Below, piece after piece: positions 45,848-54,836 of a DNA stretch of 64,000 nucleotides. A program made the translations under genes and the position numbers. The stretch spans positions 1 to 64,000 of the forward strand of contig NZ_ATAE01000028.1 in NCBI RefSeq assembly GCF_000474275.2, read 5' to 3'. The notes below the pieces were generated by a model. It was not told the DNA's origin and did not search any database. It was given only the letters and a program-made list of their open reading frames with translations. Numbering within the stretch: the first letter of the stretch is position 1; each line of letters begins with the position of its first letter. Origin of the DNA: Alkalihalophilus marmarensis DSM 21297 (GTDB taxonomy: Bacteria; Bacillota; Bacilli; Bacillales; Bacillaceae_D).

Positions 45848-47536
45848 TTATTCAACCGAGAAAATATATGAGTATAGTGGCTGATTACCTAAATGGATAT
45901 CTACCTCTACATCTGGATACTCACTCTCAATATAGGCAGCTAACTCATCTGTTAACTCACTGCTTGCATCTTCCCCTTGCAGGATTGTAATAATCTCACT
46001 ATTTTCATCCATTAACTTTTGCAGCAGCTCTTTTGTAACTTCTAGTACATCGGCACCCGAGCTGACGATCTTTTTCTCTGCTATTCCCATGAAATCTTCT
46101 TTTTTAATATCAATACCATCAATATTTGTATCACGAACAGCGAATGTAACTTGTCCTGTTTTCACATGAGACATTGCCTCTTTCATTCCTTGTGCATTTG
46201 CATCAAGCGCATCTGATGGGTTAAATGCGAGTAATGCAGCAAGTCCTTGAGGAACAGTTTTAGAAGGAATAACAACCGCTTTTGCATCCACTACTTGCGC
46301 AGCCTGTTCTGCTGCCATAATGATATTCCCGTTGTTAGGAAGAATAATAACTTTTTCTGCGTTTACTTCTTCAATGGCACGCACAATATCCTCGGTACTT
46401 GGATTCATCGTTTGCCCGCCTTGAATGACAGCACTTGCTCCTAAGCCTTCAAACAGCTTGGCAATACCATCGCCCATAGATACCGTTACAATACCGTATT
46501 CGCTCTTTTCCTTCGGTGCAGCCGCAGGAGCTTCTTCTTCGCCTCCATAAACAGCTTTCGTTTCGTCTAGAAGGTGGGTATGTTGTTCACGCATATTCTC
46601 GATTTTAATGTTGATTAGGTCACCAAAACGTTGAGCTTTCGATAGAACCGCTCCTGGTTCCTCTGCGTGAATATGTACTTTCAGAAGATCTTCATCAGAT
46701 ACAACTAAAAGTGAATCACCATGTTCACTTAGTTCATTACGGAATGATGTTTCATCAAATGGATTAGCAGCTAATTTCTCTTGCTCAAAACGAACCATCA
46801 CTTCTGTACAATAACCAAATTCAATATCTTCTGTAGACATATGACTTTGAGCATTATGATGTTCAATTTTTACTAGATCCTCCATTTGCGGCTCTTCAGG
46901 CAATGAATCTGACAGCTTTTCACCTTTAAGCACTGCTAAAAATCCTTCGTAAATATAAACTAATCCTTGTCCACCAGAATCAACCACTCCAACCTCTTTT
47001 AATACAGGGAGAAGATCCGGTGTTCTTTTTAAAGAAGCACGTGCTTCTTTAAGCACTTCTTCCATCATGGCTATGACATCTTTTTCATGTTTGGCTGTTT
47101 TCACAGCGTGTTTTGCCGCATCTTTTGCGACAGTTAGAATTGTTCCTTCAACAGGTTTCATAACCGCCTTATATGCTGTTTCAACACCATGTTCAAATGC
47201 CTTAGCTAAATCCAGTGCACCAATTGACTCTTTCCCTTCTACATCTTTAGAGAAACCGCGGAATAATTGAGATAAGATAACACCGGAATTACCACGCGCT
47301 CCCATTAAGAGTCCTTTTGCAAAAGAGGCAGCGACCTTACCTGCATCATCACTAACTTGTGCTTTCACTTCTTTTACCCCAGAAGTAATGGACAAGTTCA
47401 TATTTGTACCTGTATCTCCATCCGGAACAGGGAATACATTAAGTGAATCCACCACTTTAACATGTTTTGATAAATTAGCTGCCCCTTCGACAAACATATG
47501 GGCAAGTTTTTTTCCTTCAATCAAATTTACTGACAC
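45848..47536 (-). CDS. fakA: Fatty acid kinase catalytic subunit FakA (YloV)
   Basis: FakA phosphorylates FakB-bound fatty acids to acyl-phosphates. The 562-residue product has an N-terminal DhaL-like ATP domain (NVFPVPDGDTGTNMNLS, about residues 33-49, with the Mg-binding Asp residues; GARGNSGVILSQLFRG), a middle domain (STEDIEFGYCTEVMVRFE) and a C-terminal FakB-binding DegV-like domain (VIILPNNGNIIMAAEQAA). It lies 23 nt after yloU. Confidence 0.97.
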   Translation of the reverse strand: MSVNLIEGKKLAHMFVEGAANLSKHVKVVDSLNVFPVPDGDTGTNMNLSITSGVKEVKAQVSDDAGKVAASFAKGLLMGARGNSGVILSQLFRGFSKDVEGKESIGALDLAKAFEHGVETAYKAVMKPVEGTILTVAKDAAKHAVKTAKHEKDVIAMMEEVLKEARASLKRTPDLLPVLKEVGVVDSGGQGLVYIYEGFLAVLKGEKLSDSLPEEPQMEDLVKIEHHNAQSHMSTEDIEFGYCTEVMVRFEQEKLAANPFDETSFRNELSEHGDSLLVVSDEDLLKVHIHAEEPGAVLSKAQRFGDLINIKIENMREQHTHLLDETKAVYGGEEEAPAAAPKEKSEYGIVTVSMGDGIAKLFEGLGASAVIQGGQTMNPSTEDIVRAIEEVNAEKVIILPNNGNIIMAAEQAAQVVDAKAVVIPSKTVPQGLAALLAFNPSDALDANAQGMKEAMSHVKTGQVTFAVRDTNIDGIDIKKEDFMGIAEKKIVSSGADVLEVTKELLQKLMDENSEIITILQGEDASSELTDELAAYIESEYPDVEVDIHLGNQPLYSYIFSVE

Positions 47537-47559
47537 AACAAGCTCCTCCTAACTACACC

Positions 47560-47922
47560 TTACGGATTAGTAACGCGGACGCCTTGAACAAAAATATTCA
47601 CGGAATCAACATCTAACCCTAACATTTGTTCTAACTGATACTTCACTTTCGTTTGGACATTGTAAGCTACTTCAGAAATTTTTGTACCATAGCTTACGAT
47701 AATGTACATATCGATATGAATTTCCTCATCGATCTCACGAATTACCACACCGCGGCGAAAGTTTTCTTTTCCTAACAAATCAGTAATACCATCCTTGATT
47801 TGCTTTTGGGAAGCCATCCCAACAATACCGTAACAATCGACTGCTGCTCCGCCAGCAATTGTAGCTACTACATCTTTAGAAACATCTACAACACCTAGTT
47901 GGGTTTTCATTTCAATGGACAT
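47560..47922 (-). CDS. yloU: Asp23/Gls24-family protein YloU
   Basis: This 120-residue Asp23-family protein has the family core VVATIAGGAAVDCYGIVGMAS (about residues 17-37), DMYIIVSYGTKISEVAYNVQ and LDVDSVNIFVQGVRV. Family members are abundant alkaline-shock or envelope-stress proteins; the small form next to fakA is conserved in Firmicutes and may act with it. RBS AAGGAGG is upstream. Confidence 0.96.
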   Translation of the reverse strand: MSIEMKTQLGVVDVSKDVVATIAGGAAVDCYGIVGMASQKQIKDGITDLLGKENFRRGVVIREIDEEIHIDMYIIVSYGTKISEVAYNVQTKVKYQLEQMLGLDVDSVNIFVQGVRVTNP

Positions 47923-48067
47923 AAATGATTCCTCCTTCTCGAATTCAAGACTTCGGTCATTATCGTCATTTTACTATACTCAAAGGGTTTTTTAAAGTTG
48001 TTTTAAAATAAGGGGGGCAAAGATACACTGTCAAGCAAGTTTACTTGATAAACTTTCCGTGTAACTA

Positions 48068-48096
48068 TTGCATTCGTATAGGGGCTGTGCTACTAT
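48068..48096 (+). promoter_or_regulatory. Promoter of rpmB
   Basis: On the plus strand TTGCAT (48068-48073) and TACTAT (48091-48096) are separated by 17 nt, about 50 bp before the rpmB ATG. Confidence 0.6.
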
Positions 48097-48148
48097 AGTC
48101 AAGTATGATTTCTGTGGTCATCGCTATTGGTATAAGGAGGTGCAGATC

Positions 48149-48337
48149 ATGGCTCGTAAATGTGCAATTACTGGAAAACAAGCAAAAAGCGGCAACAAGC
48201 GTTCTCACGCATTGAATAAAACAAAACGCCGTTGGGGTGTAAACGTACAAAAGGTTCGTATTTTAGTAGATGGTAAGCCTAAGCGTGTATATGTTTCTAC
48301 TCGTGCGCTTAAGTCTGGTAAAGTTGAACGCGTATAA
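48149..48337 (+). CDS. rpmB: 50S ribosomal protein L28
   Basis: The 62-residue basic protein begins [20 protein letters not shown] and has the L28 features [12 protein letters not shown] and [15 protein letters not shown]. It has a single Cys and so lacks a full zinc-binding set. RBS AAGGAGG sets the start at 48149; the open frame upstream is promoter sequence. It is oriented opposite to its neighbours, as in B. subtilis. Confidence 0.99.
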   Translation: MARKCAITGKQAKSGNKRSHALNKTKRRWGVNVQKVRILVDGKPKRVYVSTRALKSGKVERV

Positions 48338-48354
48338 TTTACTTCGTTTATAAC

Positions 48355-48385
48355 AAAAAAGCACCGTGTTAACGGTGCTTTTTTG
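48355..48385. terminator. Bidirectional terminator between rpmB and spoVM
   Basis: A stem AAAAAAGCACCGT / ACGGTGCTTTTTT with T runs on both strands lies between the convergent rpmB and spoVM genes, within 20 bp of the rpmB stop and 4 bp of the spoVM stop. Confidence 0.92.
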
Positions 48386-48388
48386 CAT

Positions 48389-48469
48389 TTACCCCTTTTT
48401 GAATGAGTTCAGCATGGCCCTTACGAATCCACCTAAAAATTTGGGCAGTTTGATTGTGTAGAATTTCAT
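48389..48469 (-). CDS. spoVM: Stage V sporulation protein SpoVM
   Basis: SpoVM is a tiny amphipathic helix that marks the convex forespore membrane and anchors SpoIVA to start coat assembly. The 26-residue ORF begins MKFYTIKLPKFLGG and continues FVRAMLNSFKKG, almost the B. subtilis peptide, including Pro9 that is important for curvature sensing. RBS GAGGAGGAGG lies just upstream. It sits beside rpmB exactly as in B. subtilis. The gene is too short for usual gene callers. Confidence 0.97.
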   Translation of the reverse strand: MKFYTIKLPKFLGGFVRAMLNSFKKG

Positions 48470-48827
48470 AGCTCCTCCTCCTCAACGTAAAACCCATGAG
48501 TTAATGATAAAGAACTTTAGCTAGCGACCAGAGCGGGCGGTAGCAAAGCTTGCTTCACCCTTTCGATAAAAAGACTTGCAGTATAATAGAGAAAGGATAA
48601 AAACAATACTCTTTTCTACTAGTATATTCACAAGCTAAGAACTATACCTACTTTTTCCGAGAATTCTCTAACCTTGTCTTCCTACCTTATACATATGCAT
48701 TTCTTTACTAGATATGTCTTGGACTTTTGGAGTAAGTACACCTCTTTATCTGACCCTAAAGCACATAATACTTATATGCATTAGTTGACCCAACTGTTCC
48801 CTGCAATTAAAAAGAACCTAAGAAAAC
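48470..48827. other. Intergenic region between spoVM and rpe
   Basis: About 360 bp without a convincing ORF on either strand; thiN, which occupies this place in B. subtilis, is missing. A GC-richer patch (about 48520-48565) contains a small bulged hairpin (GGT..AGCAA / TTGCT..ACC), and TTGTTT-N16-TATACT on the minus strand (about 48590-48620) may be a promoter for spoVM. No clear sigma-E or sigma-K promoter was seen. The rest is AT-rich without visible features. Confidence 0.5.
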
Positions 48828-48857
48828 AAAAAAAACGTTAGTCGAATGACTAACGTT
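48828..48857 (-). terminator. Terminator after rpe
   Basis: A perfect 10-bp stem AACGTTAGTC / GACTAACGTT with a 4-nt loop and a long T run on the minus strand lies 9 nt after the rpe stop. Confidence 0.92.
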
Positions 48858-48865
48858 CACACAGA

Positions 48866-49513
48866 TTAAGATCCTCTAATATCAGCAATGGCCTTCGCAC
48901 GGTCTTCTTTATTGTAAATAGCTGAACCAGCTACTAACACATTAGCACCAGCTTCCACACATTGTTTAGCTGTTTCCGGATTCACTCCTCCGTCCACTTC
49001 AATCTCAACATCTAAGCCTTTTTCTTTAATGTAGGAAGAAGCTTCTTTGATTTTTGGCAGGACAGATGAAATGAAAGACTGGCCGCCAAAACCTGGATTT
49101 ACGGTCATAAATAAAATCATATCCAGATCCTCCACTATTGGCTTAACTGCGTCAAACGGAGTATGAGGATTTAAAACGACTCCTGCCTTGCAGCCATTCT
49201 CTTTAATTAAGTGAATAGTTCTGTGAAGGTGCGGACACGCTTCTACATGCACAGTAATGATATCTGCACCTGATTTTGCAAACTGCGGGATATATTGATC
49301 AGGATTTTCGATCATTAAGTGAACATCTAACGGCAGTTTAGTAACGGGGCGGATCGCATCCACTATTAAGGGACCGATCGTAATATTTGGAACAAAATGC
49401 CCGTCCATCACATCAACATGGATGTAATCGGCACCGCCTGCCTCTACTTCTTTAATGTCTTCTCCAAGGGTAGCGAAATTAGCTGAAAGAATCGATGGTG
49501 CAATTTTAATCAT
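48866..49513 (-). CDS. rpe: Ribulose-phosphate 3-epimerase
   Basis: Rpe interconverts ribulose-5-P and xylulose-5-P in the pentose phosphate pathway. The 215-residue TIM barrel has IAPSILSANFATLGEDI, YIHVDVMDGHFVPNI (metal His/Asp), PLDVHLMIENPDQYI, MTVNPGFGGQSFI and EVDGGVNPETAKQ. It follows rsgA by 3 nt and ends the prpC-prkC-rsgA-rpe unit. Confidence 0.98.
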   Translation of the reverse strand: MIKIAPSILSANFATLGEDIKEVEAGGADYIHVDVMDGHFVPNITIGPLIVDAIRPVTKLPLDVHLMIENPDQYIPQFAKSGADIITVHVEACPHLHRTIHLIKENGCKAGVVLNPHTPFDAVKPIVEDLDMILFMTVNPGFGGQSFISSVLPKIKEASSYIKEKGLDVEIEVDGGVNPETAKQCVEAGANVLVAGSAIYNKEDRAKAIADIRGS

Positions 49514-49516
49514 GAT

Positions 49517-50413
49517 CTAATACCTCCGTTTAGTGTTCTTAATTTCATCTAAAAAAACAAGATAGTGCTCATAACGGCCGTTGTCAATTTCACCTTGCAC
49601 AAGCGCTTCTTTTACTGCACATTTAGGTTCAGAGGTGTGCGTACAGCCCCGAAACTTGCATAGATTATGGACGCTTGCCATTTCAGGAAAACAGCTTGAT
49701 AAGTCTTCAAGCTCCATTTCAATAAAATCAAGCGAGCTAAAGCCCGGGGTATCTGCAATTAATCCCCCGCCCACTGATAATAATTCTACGTGTCTTGTTG
49801 TATGCTTGCCTCGACCTAGATGACTTGAAATTTGATTGGTTTCAATTTCTAGTTCCGGTTTTAGTACGTTTAGCAGAGAGGATTTACCTACTCCTGACTG
49901 ACCCGCGATAACGGTGACTTGATCTTTGATACAAGATAAAATTTCTACCATTTCGTTCGTTTGATTTGATGATTGGTTTTGATTTGTTGTTAAAATGACG
50001 GTATACCCAATGGCTTCATATTGCTTTTGATATTCTTTTATTTCCGCTAGTTCATTTGGTAATAATAAATCGACCTTAGAAATAATAATAACCGGTTTGA
50101 TATTGTTTGCTTCGATATGTACTAAAAAACGGTCGAGCAACAGCGGACTGAAGTCAGGTTCCTTCGCTGAAAAAACAAGCAATGCTTGATCGATATTAGA
50201 AATAGGCGGACGTACCAGTTCATTCTTTCGATCAAATACATCTAAAATATAACCATCTGTACGATTTTCGGCTTCAAATTCCACCTCATCTCCTACAAGC
50301 GGTTTAATCTTGCGCTTTCTAAAATTTCCACGACCTCTGCATTGGAATATTCCATCTTCATTTTGAACGTAATAAAAACCACTTAAGGCTTTTACAATCA
50401 TACCAGTTGCCAT
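49517..50413 (-). CDS. rsgA: Ribosome small-subunit GTPase RsgA (CpgA)
   Basis: RsgA checks late 30S assembly; in B. subtilis it is a target of PrkC phosphorylation. The 298-residue product has an N-terminal OB fold, a circularly permuted GTPase (G4 IISKVDLL, then G1 GQSGVGKSSLLN, then G3 DTPGFSS) and a C-terminal zinc site (CKFRGCTHTSEPKCAVKEA). ATG 50413 follows AAGGAGG; the frame extends upstream without an RBS. It lies near prkC, consistent with the known link. Confidence 0.98.
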   Translation of the reverse strand: MATGMIVKALSGFYYVQNEDGIFQCRGRGNFRKRKIKPLVGDEVEFEAENRTDGYILDVFDRKNELVRPPISNIDQALLVFSAKEPDFSPLLLDRFLVHIEANNIKPVIIISKVDLLLPNELAEIKEYQKQYEAIGYTVILTTNQNQSSNQTNEMVEILSCIKDQVTVIAGQSGVGKSSLLNVLKPELEIETNQISSHLGRGKHTTRHVELLSVGGGLIADTPGFSSLDFIEMELEDLSSCFPEMASVHNLCKFRGCTHTSEPKCAVKEALVQGEIDNGRYEHYLVFLDEIKNTKRRY

Positions 50414-50481
50414 GCATAACCTCCTTAATTTTCCCCAAAGCAAGTAGAGAGAGCTTAGCTTACTCACTAAGCTCTCTTCTT

Positions 50482-52575
50482 TTAATTGAATGTATATTGC
50501 TTAGAACTATGAGCTTGGTTTCCGTTGACATAAACATCAAATGAACCTGGATATTCCTCACTTACCTCTAGAGGTATGGAATAGGTTTTCGGTTCAGTTA
50601 TTGATTCCTCAACAAATACTTCATCAGCCCCATTTGTTGTCGCATCACGATAAATGATACGGATCTCATAACTGTTACCGGCCTCTTGGTCCTCTGGCGA
50701 TACGTCAACAGGCTGATTCACTTCATATTGTTTTGTTGCTGGTGTTTCTGGTTCAGGATCTGGCTCTTCGGTGCTTCCGCTATCTTCTGGCGTATCCTCT
50801 GACGCTGGTGGTGGTTCTTCTTCTCTAGGTCCGCTTGAGACAATTAACTGCACATCATCACCCGGCTGCAGCATCGTAAATGCTCCAGGTGATTGACGTA
50901 TGATTAGACCTGCCTCCACTGAATCAGAGTACTCATTTTGGAAACGGCCGTTTAAGCCTGCCTCAGTTAAATACTCACGAGCGGCATCTTCGCTTTCGCC
51001 CTCTAAATTACGAAGCCTAATCTCTGATTGAACCGCATACGTTAAATAAACCGTTGTTTCACCTGCTACCACTGTTTCACCAGCACCAGGACGCTGCTCG
51101 GTAACGATGCCAGGTGTTTGGGTCGAATCTTCCTGCTCAATACGTTCGACCGATAAGCCTTGTTCATCGAGAAGGCGCTCTGCCCTTTCAATAGGAAGCC
51201 CAATAACATCATCGAGTTCAAAGCTCGCGTCTTCTATATTAACATACAGGATCACTCTTGATTGTTCCTTTACTCTCGAACCTGCCCTTTGGCTTTGCCG
51301 CGCAACATGTCCAGGTTCAACACCTTCTACCTCCTCATCCTCGCGCTCGACTACAAGGTTAAGGCCAAGAAGCTTTTCTTCAGCCTCTTCATACGGCATA
51401 CCAACAACATCAGGAACTTCAACCTCTGCCACATAGAAGAGATTAGGAAACAGGACAAAAGCCGCTGCCGTAGAACCGATTAATAATAACAACGCGATCA
51501 GGCTGATAATCAGCCATTTTTTCTTCTTTTTCTTTTTAGGTGCAGGCTCCGCAGGCTCTTCACCTGCCTCAGCTTGCTCAGACGCAGGCTTTGGAGGCGG
51601 TGTAGGGGCAGCAACAGGAGCCGTTCGTTCATTGGATTTTATTTCAATTGTTTTGTCGACATCATCTTCTTTTAAATCGTCATCTTTAATGATAGGAATA
51701 GCCTTTGTCATGTCTTCTTCAACATCATTAGCATAGTATACATCTTCATTTAGTCTGTCTGGATTTAAAACCGTTTCGACATCTTCTTCCATATCATGAA
51801 TCGTTGCATATCTTTTTAACGGATCTTTAATTGTCGACCTTCTAATAACATTTTCAATGCTTTGCGGCAGTCCTGGGACGATCGATTTTGCAGAAGGTAC
51901 CTCATTTTGTAGGTGCTTAATTGCAATAGACACGGCCGTATCACCCTTAAAAGGCAGCGTACCTGTGACCATTTCAAACAAGACAATTCCCATAGAATAA
52001 ATGTCAGAGCGGTACGTAACATGACCTCCGCGTGCTTGTTCTGGTGACAAATAATGCACAGAACCCATAACTGAATTAGTATGCGTGATCGTAGCCGATG
52101 AAATCGCACGCGCAATTCCAAAGTCTGTGACCTTAGCAACGCCGTCCTTACTCACTAATATATTATGTGGTTTAATATCACGGTGGATAATTTGGTTTGC
52201 ATGGGCGTGCGAGATCGCAGCCATCATTTGCTTGAGCAGATCAAGCACCTTTTCAACAGGCAGAGGACCTTCCGATTGAATTAATTCTTTCAACGTAAAT
52301 CCTTCTACGTATTCCATTACAATGTAATACGTATTGCCCTCTTCTCCGACATCAAAAATATTAACGACATTCGGATGGTTTAAACTTGTTGCAGCTTGTG
52401 CTTCCCGGCGAAAACGTTTAATAAACTGTTCATCTTCTGAGAACTGTGGTTGGAGAACTTTTACTGCAACATGACGGTCTAAAATGACATCTAATGCTTT
52501 ATACACATTTGCCATTCCGCCGCCGCCGATTACTTCAAGAATTTGATATCGGCCCGCAATACGAGTACCTATCAT
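50482..52575 (-). CDS. prkC: Serine/threonine protein kinase PrkC
   Basis: PrkC senses peptidoglycan fragments and phosphorylates translation and cell-wall targets; it promotes spore germination. The 697-residue product has a Hanks-type kinase domain (GGGGMANVYKA, AVKVLQ, HRDIKPHNILVS, DFGIARA; about 10-270), a Lys-rich juxtamembrane part, one membrane helix (about 350-372) and three extracellular PASTA repeats (VPDVVGMPYEEAEEKL; LDDVIGLPIERAERLL; IRLRNLEGESEDAAREYL). An acidic Pro/Glu linker and a beta domain at the end follow. The start MIGTRIAGRYQIL matches the family. Confidence 0.98.
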   Translation of the reverse strand: MIGTRIAGRYQILEVIGGGGMANVYKALDVILDRHVAVKVLQPQFSEDEQFIKRFRREAQAATSLNHPNVVNIFDVGEEGNTYYIVMEYVEGFTLKELIQSEGPLPVEKVLDLLKQMMAAISHAHANQIIHRDIKPHNILVSKDGVAKVTDFGIARAISSATITHTNSVMGSVHYLSPEQARGGHVTYRSDIYSMGIVLFEMVTGTLPFKGDTAVSIAIKHLQNEVPSAKSIVPGLPQSIENVIRRSTIKDPLKRYATIHDMEEDVETVLNPDRLNEDVYYANDVEEDMTKAIPIIKDDDLKEDDVDKTIEIKSNERTAPVAAPTPPPKPASEQAEAGEEPAEPAPKKKKKKKWLIISLIALLLLIGSTAAAFVLFPNLFYVAEVEVPDVVGMPYEEAEEKLLGLNLVVEREDEEVEGVEPGHVARQSQRAGSRVKEQSRVILYVNIEDASFELDDVIGLPIERAERLLDEQGLSVERIEQEDSTQTPGIVTEQRPGAGETVVAGETTVYLTYAVQSEIRLRNLEGESEDAAREYLTEAGLNGRFQNEYSDSVEAGLIIRQSPGAFTMLQPGDDVQLIVSSGPREEEPPPASEDTPEDSGSTEEPDPEPETPATKQYEVNQPVDVSPEDQEAGNSYEIRIIYRDATTNGADEVFVEESITEPKTYSIPLEVSEEYPGSFDVYVNGNQAHSSKQYTFN

Positions 52576-52580
52576 TTCCC

Positions 52581-53348
52581 TCACCTAGCCTTGTCCGTAT
52601 CTAAGGCATGATTAGAATGTTCTTCATACTTAACGATTGCAATTGAAATATTATCTTCTCCACCACGTTCATTCGCCTTTTTAATGAATGATTCCGCTAT
52701 CGCCTCTATCGATTGTTCTGCCGTAAGCATATCTTCCATCTCAGCTGTTTCGATTTTGTTAGATAAACCGTCTGAGCAAAGCATAATTAATTGATCGTCT
52801 TCTACTTGAAGTGTCTGCACATCGACTTTAATAACAGGTTCCGTACCAAGAGCCCGTAAAAGTACATTTTTTCTTGGATGATGTTCAGCTTCAGCTTCTG
52901 TGATTTGACCCGTATTCAATAATTCTTGTACGAGTGAATGATCAGATGTTTTGAGCTTAAAGCCAAACTCATTTTTAATATACACTCTGCTGTCTCCCAC
53001 ATGAGCAATTGAGACAAACTCTTCTGTACACAGAGCGGCAACAATTGTCGTACCCATGCCTTGGCACTCTTTATTGTCTAATGCATGTTGATAGAGATGT
53101 TCATTCAGTTTCAAACAGCTATTTCTTAGCCAGTGCTCTGCTTCTTTAGCAGAAAAAGGTGAGCTTACTTCACTCCATTCCTTTTCTAGAAACGATACAG
53201 ACATGGAACTTGCAACATCTCCTGCTAAGTGTCCACCCATTCCATCAGCTACAACGGCCAGAATTCCGCTCGAATTCTCAAATACGCCTCCGCTGTCCTC
53301 ATTATGTGTACGCACTTTCCCAACGTTTGTCATAAACGTATACCGCAT
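52581..53348 (-). CDS. prpC: PP2C-type protein phosphatase PrpC
   Basis: PrpC removes phosphate from PrkC and its substrates. The 255-residue metal-dependent phosphatase has HNEDSGGVF (about residues 16-24), VVADGMGGHLAGDVAS, GTTIVAALC, VGDSRVYI, SDHSLVQEL, LLRALG, CSDGLSNKI and GGEDNISIAIV, the full PP2C motif set. ATG 53348 has AGGTGG 7 nt upstream; the open frame continues 20 codons further without an RBS. It is next to prkC with an overlap-like 5-nt gap. Confidence 0.97.
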   Translation of the reverse strand: MRYTFMTNVGKVRTHNEDSGGVFENSSGILAVVADGMGGHLAGDVASSMSVSFLEKEWSEVSSPFSAKEAEHWLRNSCLKLNEHLYQHALDNKECQGMGTTIVAALCTEEFVSIAHVGDSRVYIKNEFGFKLKTSDHSLVQELLNTGQITEAEAEHHPRKNVLLRALGTEPVIKVDVQTLQVEDDQLIMLCSDGLSNKIETAEMEDMLTAEQSIEAIAESFIKKANERGGEDNISIAIVKYEEHSNHALDTDKAR

Positions 53349-53422
53349 CCTACTACCACCTACCTCTTCTCCCCAAATCAAATGAGCTGAACTCTCCTTA
53401 TCGCTCATCCTAATAAGGTTTC

Positions 53423-53476
53423 ATACCCTCTAACTTCGCCGCCAACATTGGCATTCCCTCTACGGCATTCCCTCTA
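53423..53476. repeat. 14-bp tandem repeat between rsmB and prpC
   Basis: GGCATTCCCTCTA occurs at 53450-53462 and 53464-53476 with a 14-bp period, and a partial copy (ATACCCTCTA) lies at 53423-53432. The repeats lie just after the rsmB stop in the gap where B. subtilis has rlmN. Confidence 0.75.
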
Positions 53477-53489
53477 AGCTATTTTAAGG

Positions 53490-54836
53490 TTACTGTTTAA
53501 CCAAGCTTGAAATAAAGAAGCCGTCACTGTTAAAATCTTGGGGCAATATTGTAACCATCCCTGATTTAAATCGTTTTGAGTCAACCACCTGCTTAGGAAG
53601 GCGATTTTTTAAATCTTCATCTTTAACAAATGAAGGGTGCTCAGCTAAAAACGCTTCAACGGTTTCCTCATTCTCATCTTTATCCACTGTACACGTACTG
53701 TATACTAATGTACCGTCTTTTTTTAATAACGGGGCAACAGCATTTAATATCGCCTGCTGAATGGATTGAATCGCTTTAATGTCTGCTTCTTTCTTGGCCC
53801 ACTTGATATCTGGCTTTCTCTTTATAACACCAAATCCAGAACACGGCGCATCTACAAGAATGCGGTCGAAGCTCTCTGGCTCAAATTTCTCAGCCAGCTT
53901 ACGTGCATCTGCCGCCTGGGTATCAATAATTGATAAATCAAGCCTTGCTGCTTGTCCTCGTATTAGCTTCACTTTATGATCATGTAAATCAAAAGCGAGA
54001 ACGCTGCCTTCGTTATTCATTTGTTCTGCAATATGAGTTGTTTTACCGCCAGGGGCAGCACATACATCCGCAACTCTTTCACCACTGTTTGCCCCAAGCG
54101 CTCTGCCTACAAGCATAGAACTTTCATCTTGAGCCGTCACATACCCTTGTTTAAACGCTTTCGATTCAAACACTTGTCCGGACTTAATAATAAGAGCGTC
54201 CTCACTAAGCTCTCCTTTGACAGCCGCAACCCCATCAGCTTCAAGCATGCTGATCACTTCTTCTCTTGTTGCTTTTGTTTGGTTGACACGCACTGTAACA
54301 GCAGGAGAGACTAAGTTCTCTTCACACATTAAGCGGGTATCTTCCTCACCAAATTGCTTAACCCAGCGAGCTACAAGCCACTCTGGATGACTCGTTTCTA
54401 AAGCTAATCGTTTAATAGGGTCTTTTTCATCTTTAATATCAGGAACGCCTTCTCGTCCGATACTGCGTAAGACTCCATTGACCATCCCGCTGATTCCTTT
54501 ATGGCCTCTTTTTTTGGCGATCGTTACCGCTTCATGTACAACCGCCCTGTCTGGAATACGATCGAGATATACAAGCTGATAGACTGATAACCTAAGCAAT
54601 ACTTTTACCCAATCTTCTAACTTATCAATACCCTTCTTAACAAAAGGAGCAAGAAAGTAGTCGAGAGTATCTCTACGTTGAATTGTTCCATAGACAAGCT
54701 CCGTTAGTAAACCAATATCTCTGCGGTCAAGATTTGATTTATTGATCGTTTGATTCAACAAAAGATTACTGTAAGCTTGATTTTTTTCAATTTGTAATAA
54801 CACATCTACTGCTACTTCACGTACATTTTTACTCAT
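53490..54836 (-). CDS. rsmB: 16S rRNA (cytosine-967-C5)-methyltransferase RsmB
   Basis: RsmB makes m5C967 in 16S rRNA. The 448-residue product has an N-terminal NusB-like domain ([23 protein letters not shown]) and a Rossmann methyltransferase domain with [12 protein letters not shown] (SAM loop, about residue 258), [18 protein letters not shown] and [13 protein letters not shown] (catalytic Cys). ATG 54836 overlaps the fmt end and follows GGAG by 6 nt. Confidence 0.97.
   Translation of the reverse strand: MSKNVREVAVDVLLQIEKNQAYSNLLLNQTINKSNLDRRDIGLLTELVYGTIQRRDTLDYFLAPFVKKGIDKLEDWVKVLLRLSVYQLVYLDRIPDRAVVHEAVTIAKKRGHKGISGMVNGVLRSIGREGVPDIKDEKDPIKRLALETSHPEWLVARWVKQFGEEDTRLMCEENLVSPAVTVRVNQTKATREEVISMLEADGVAAVKGELSEDALIIKSGQVFESKAFKQGYVTAQDESSMLVGRALGANSGERVADVCAAPGGKTTHIAEQMNNEGSVLAFDLHDHKVKLIRGQAARLDLSIIDTQAADARKLAEKFEPESFDRILVDAPCSGFGVIKRKPDIKWAKKEADIKAIQSIQQAILNAVAPLLKKDGTLVYSTCTVDKDENEETVEAFLAEHPSFVKDEDLKNRLPKQVVDSKRFKSGMVTILPQDFNSDGFFISSLVKQ

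Noticed and set aside
48470-48865. Remnant of thiN
   Set aside because: No frame of useful length or recognisable ThiN motif was found on either strand.
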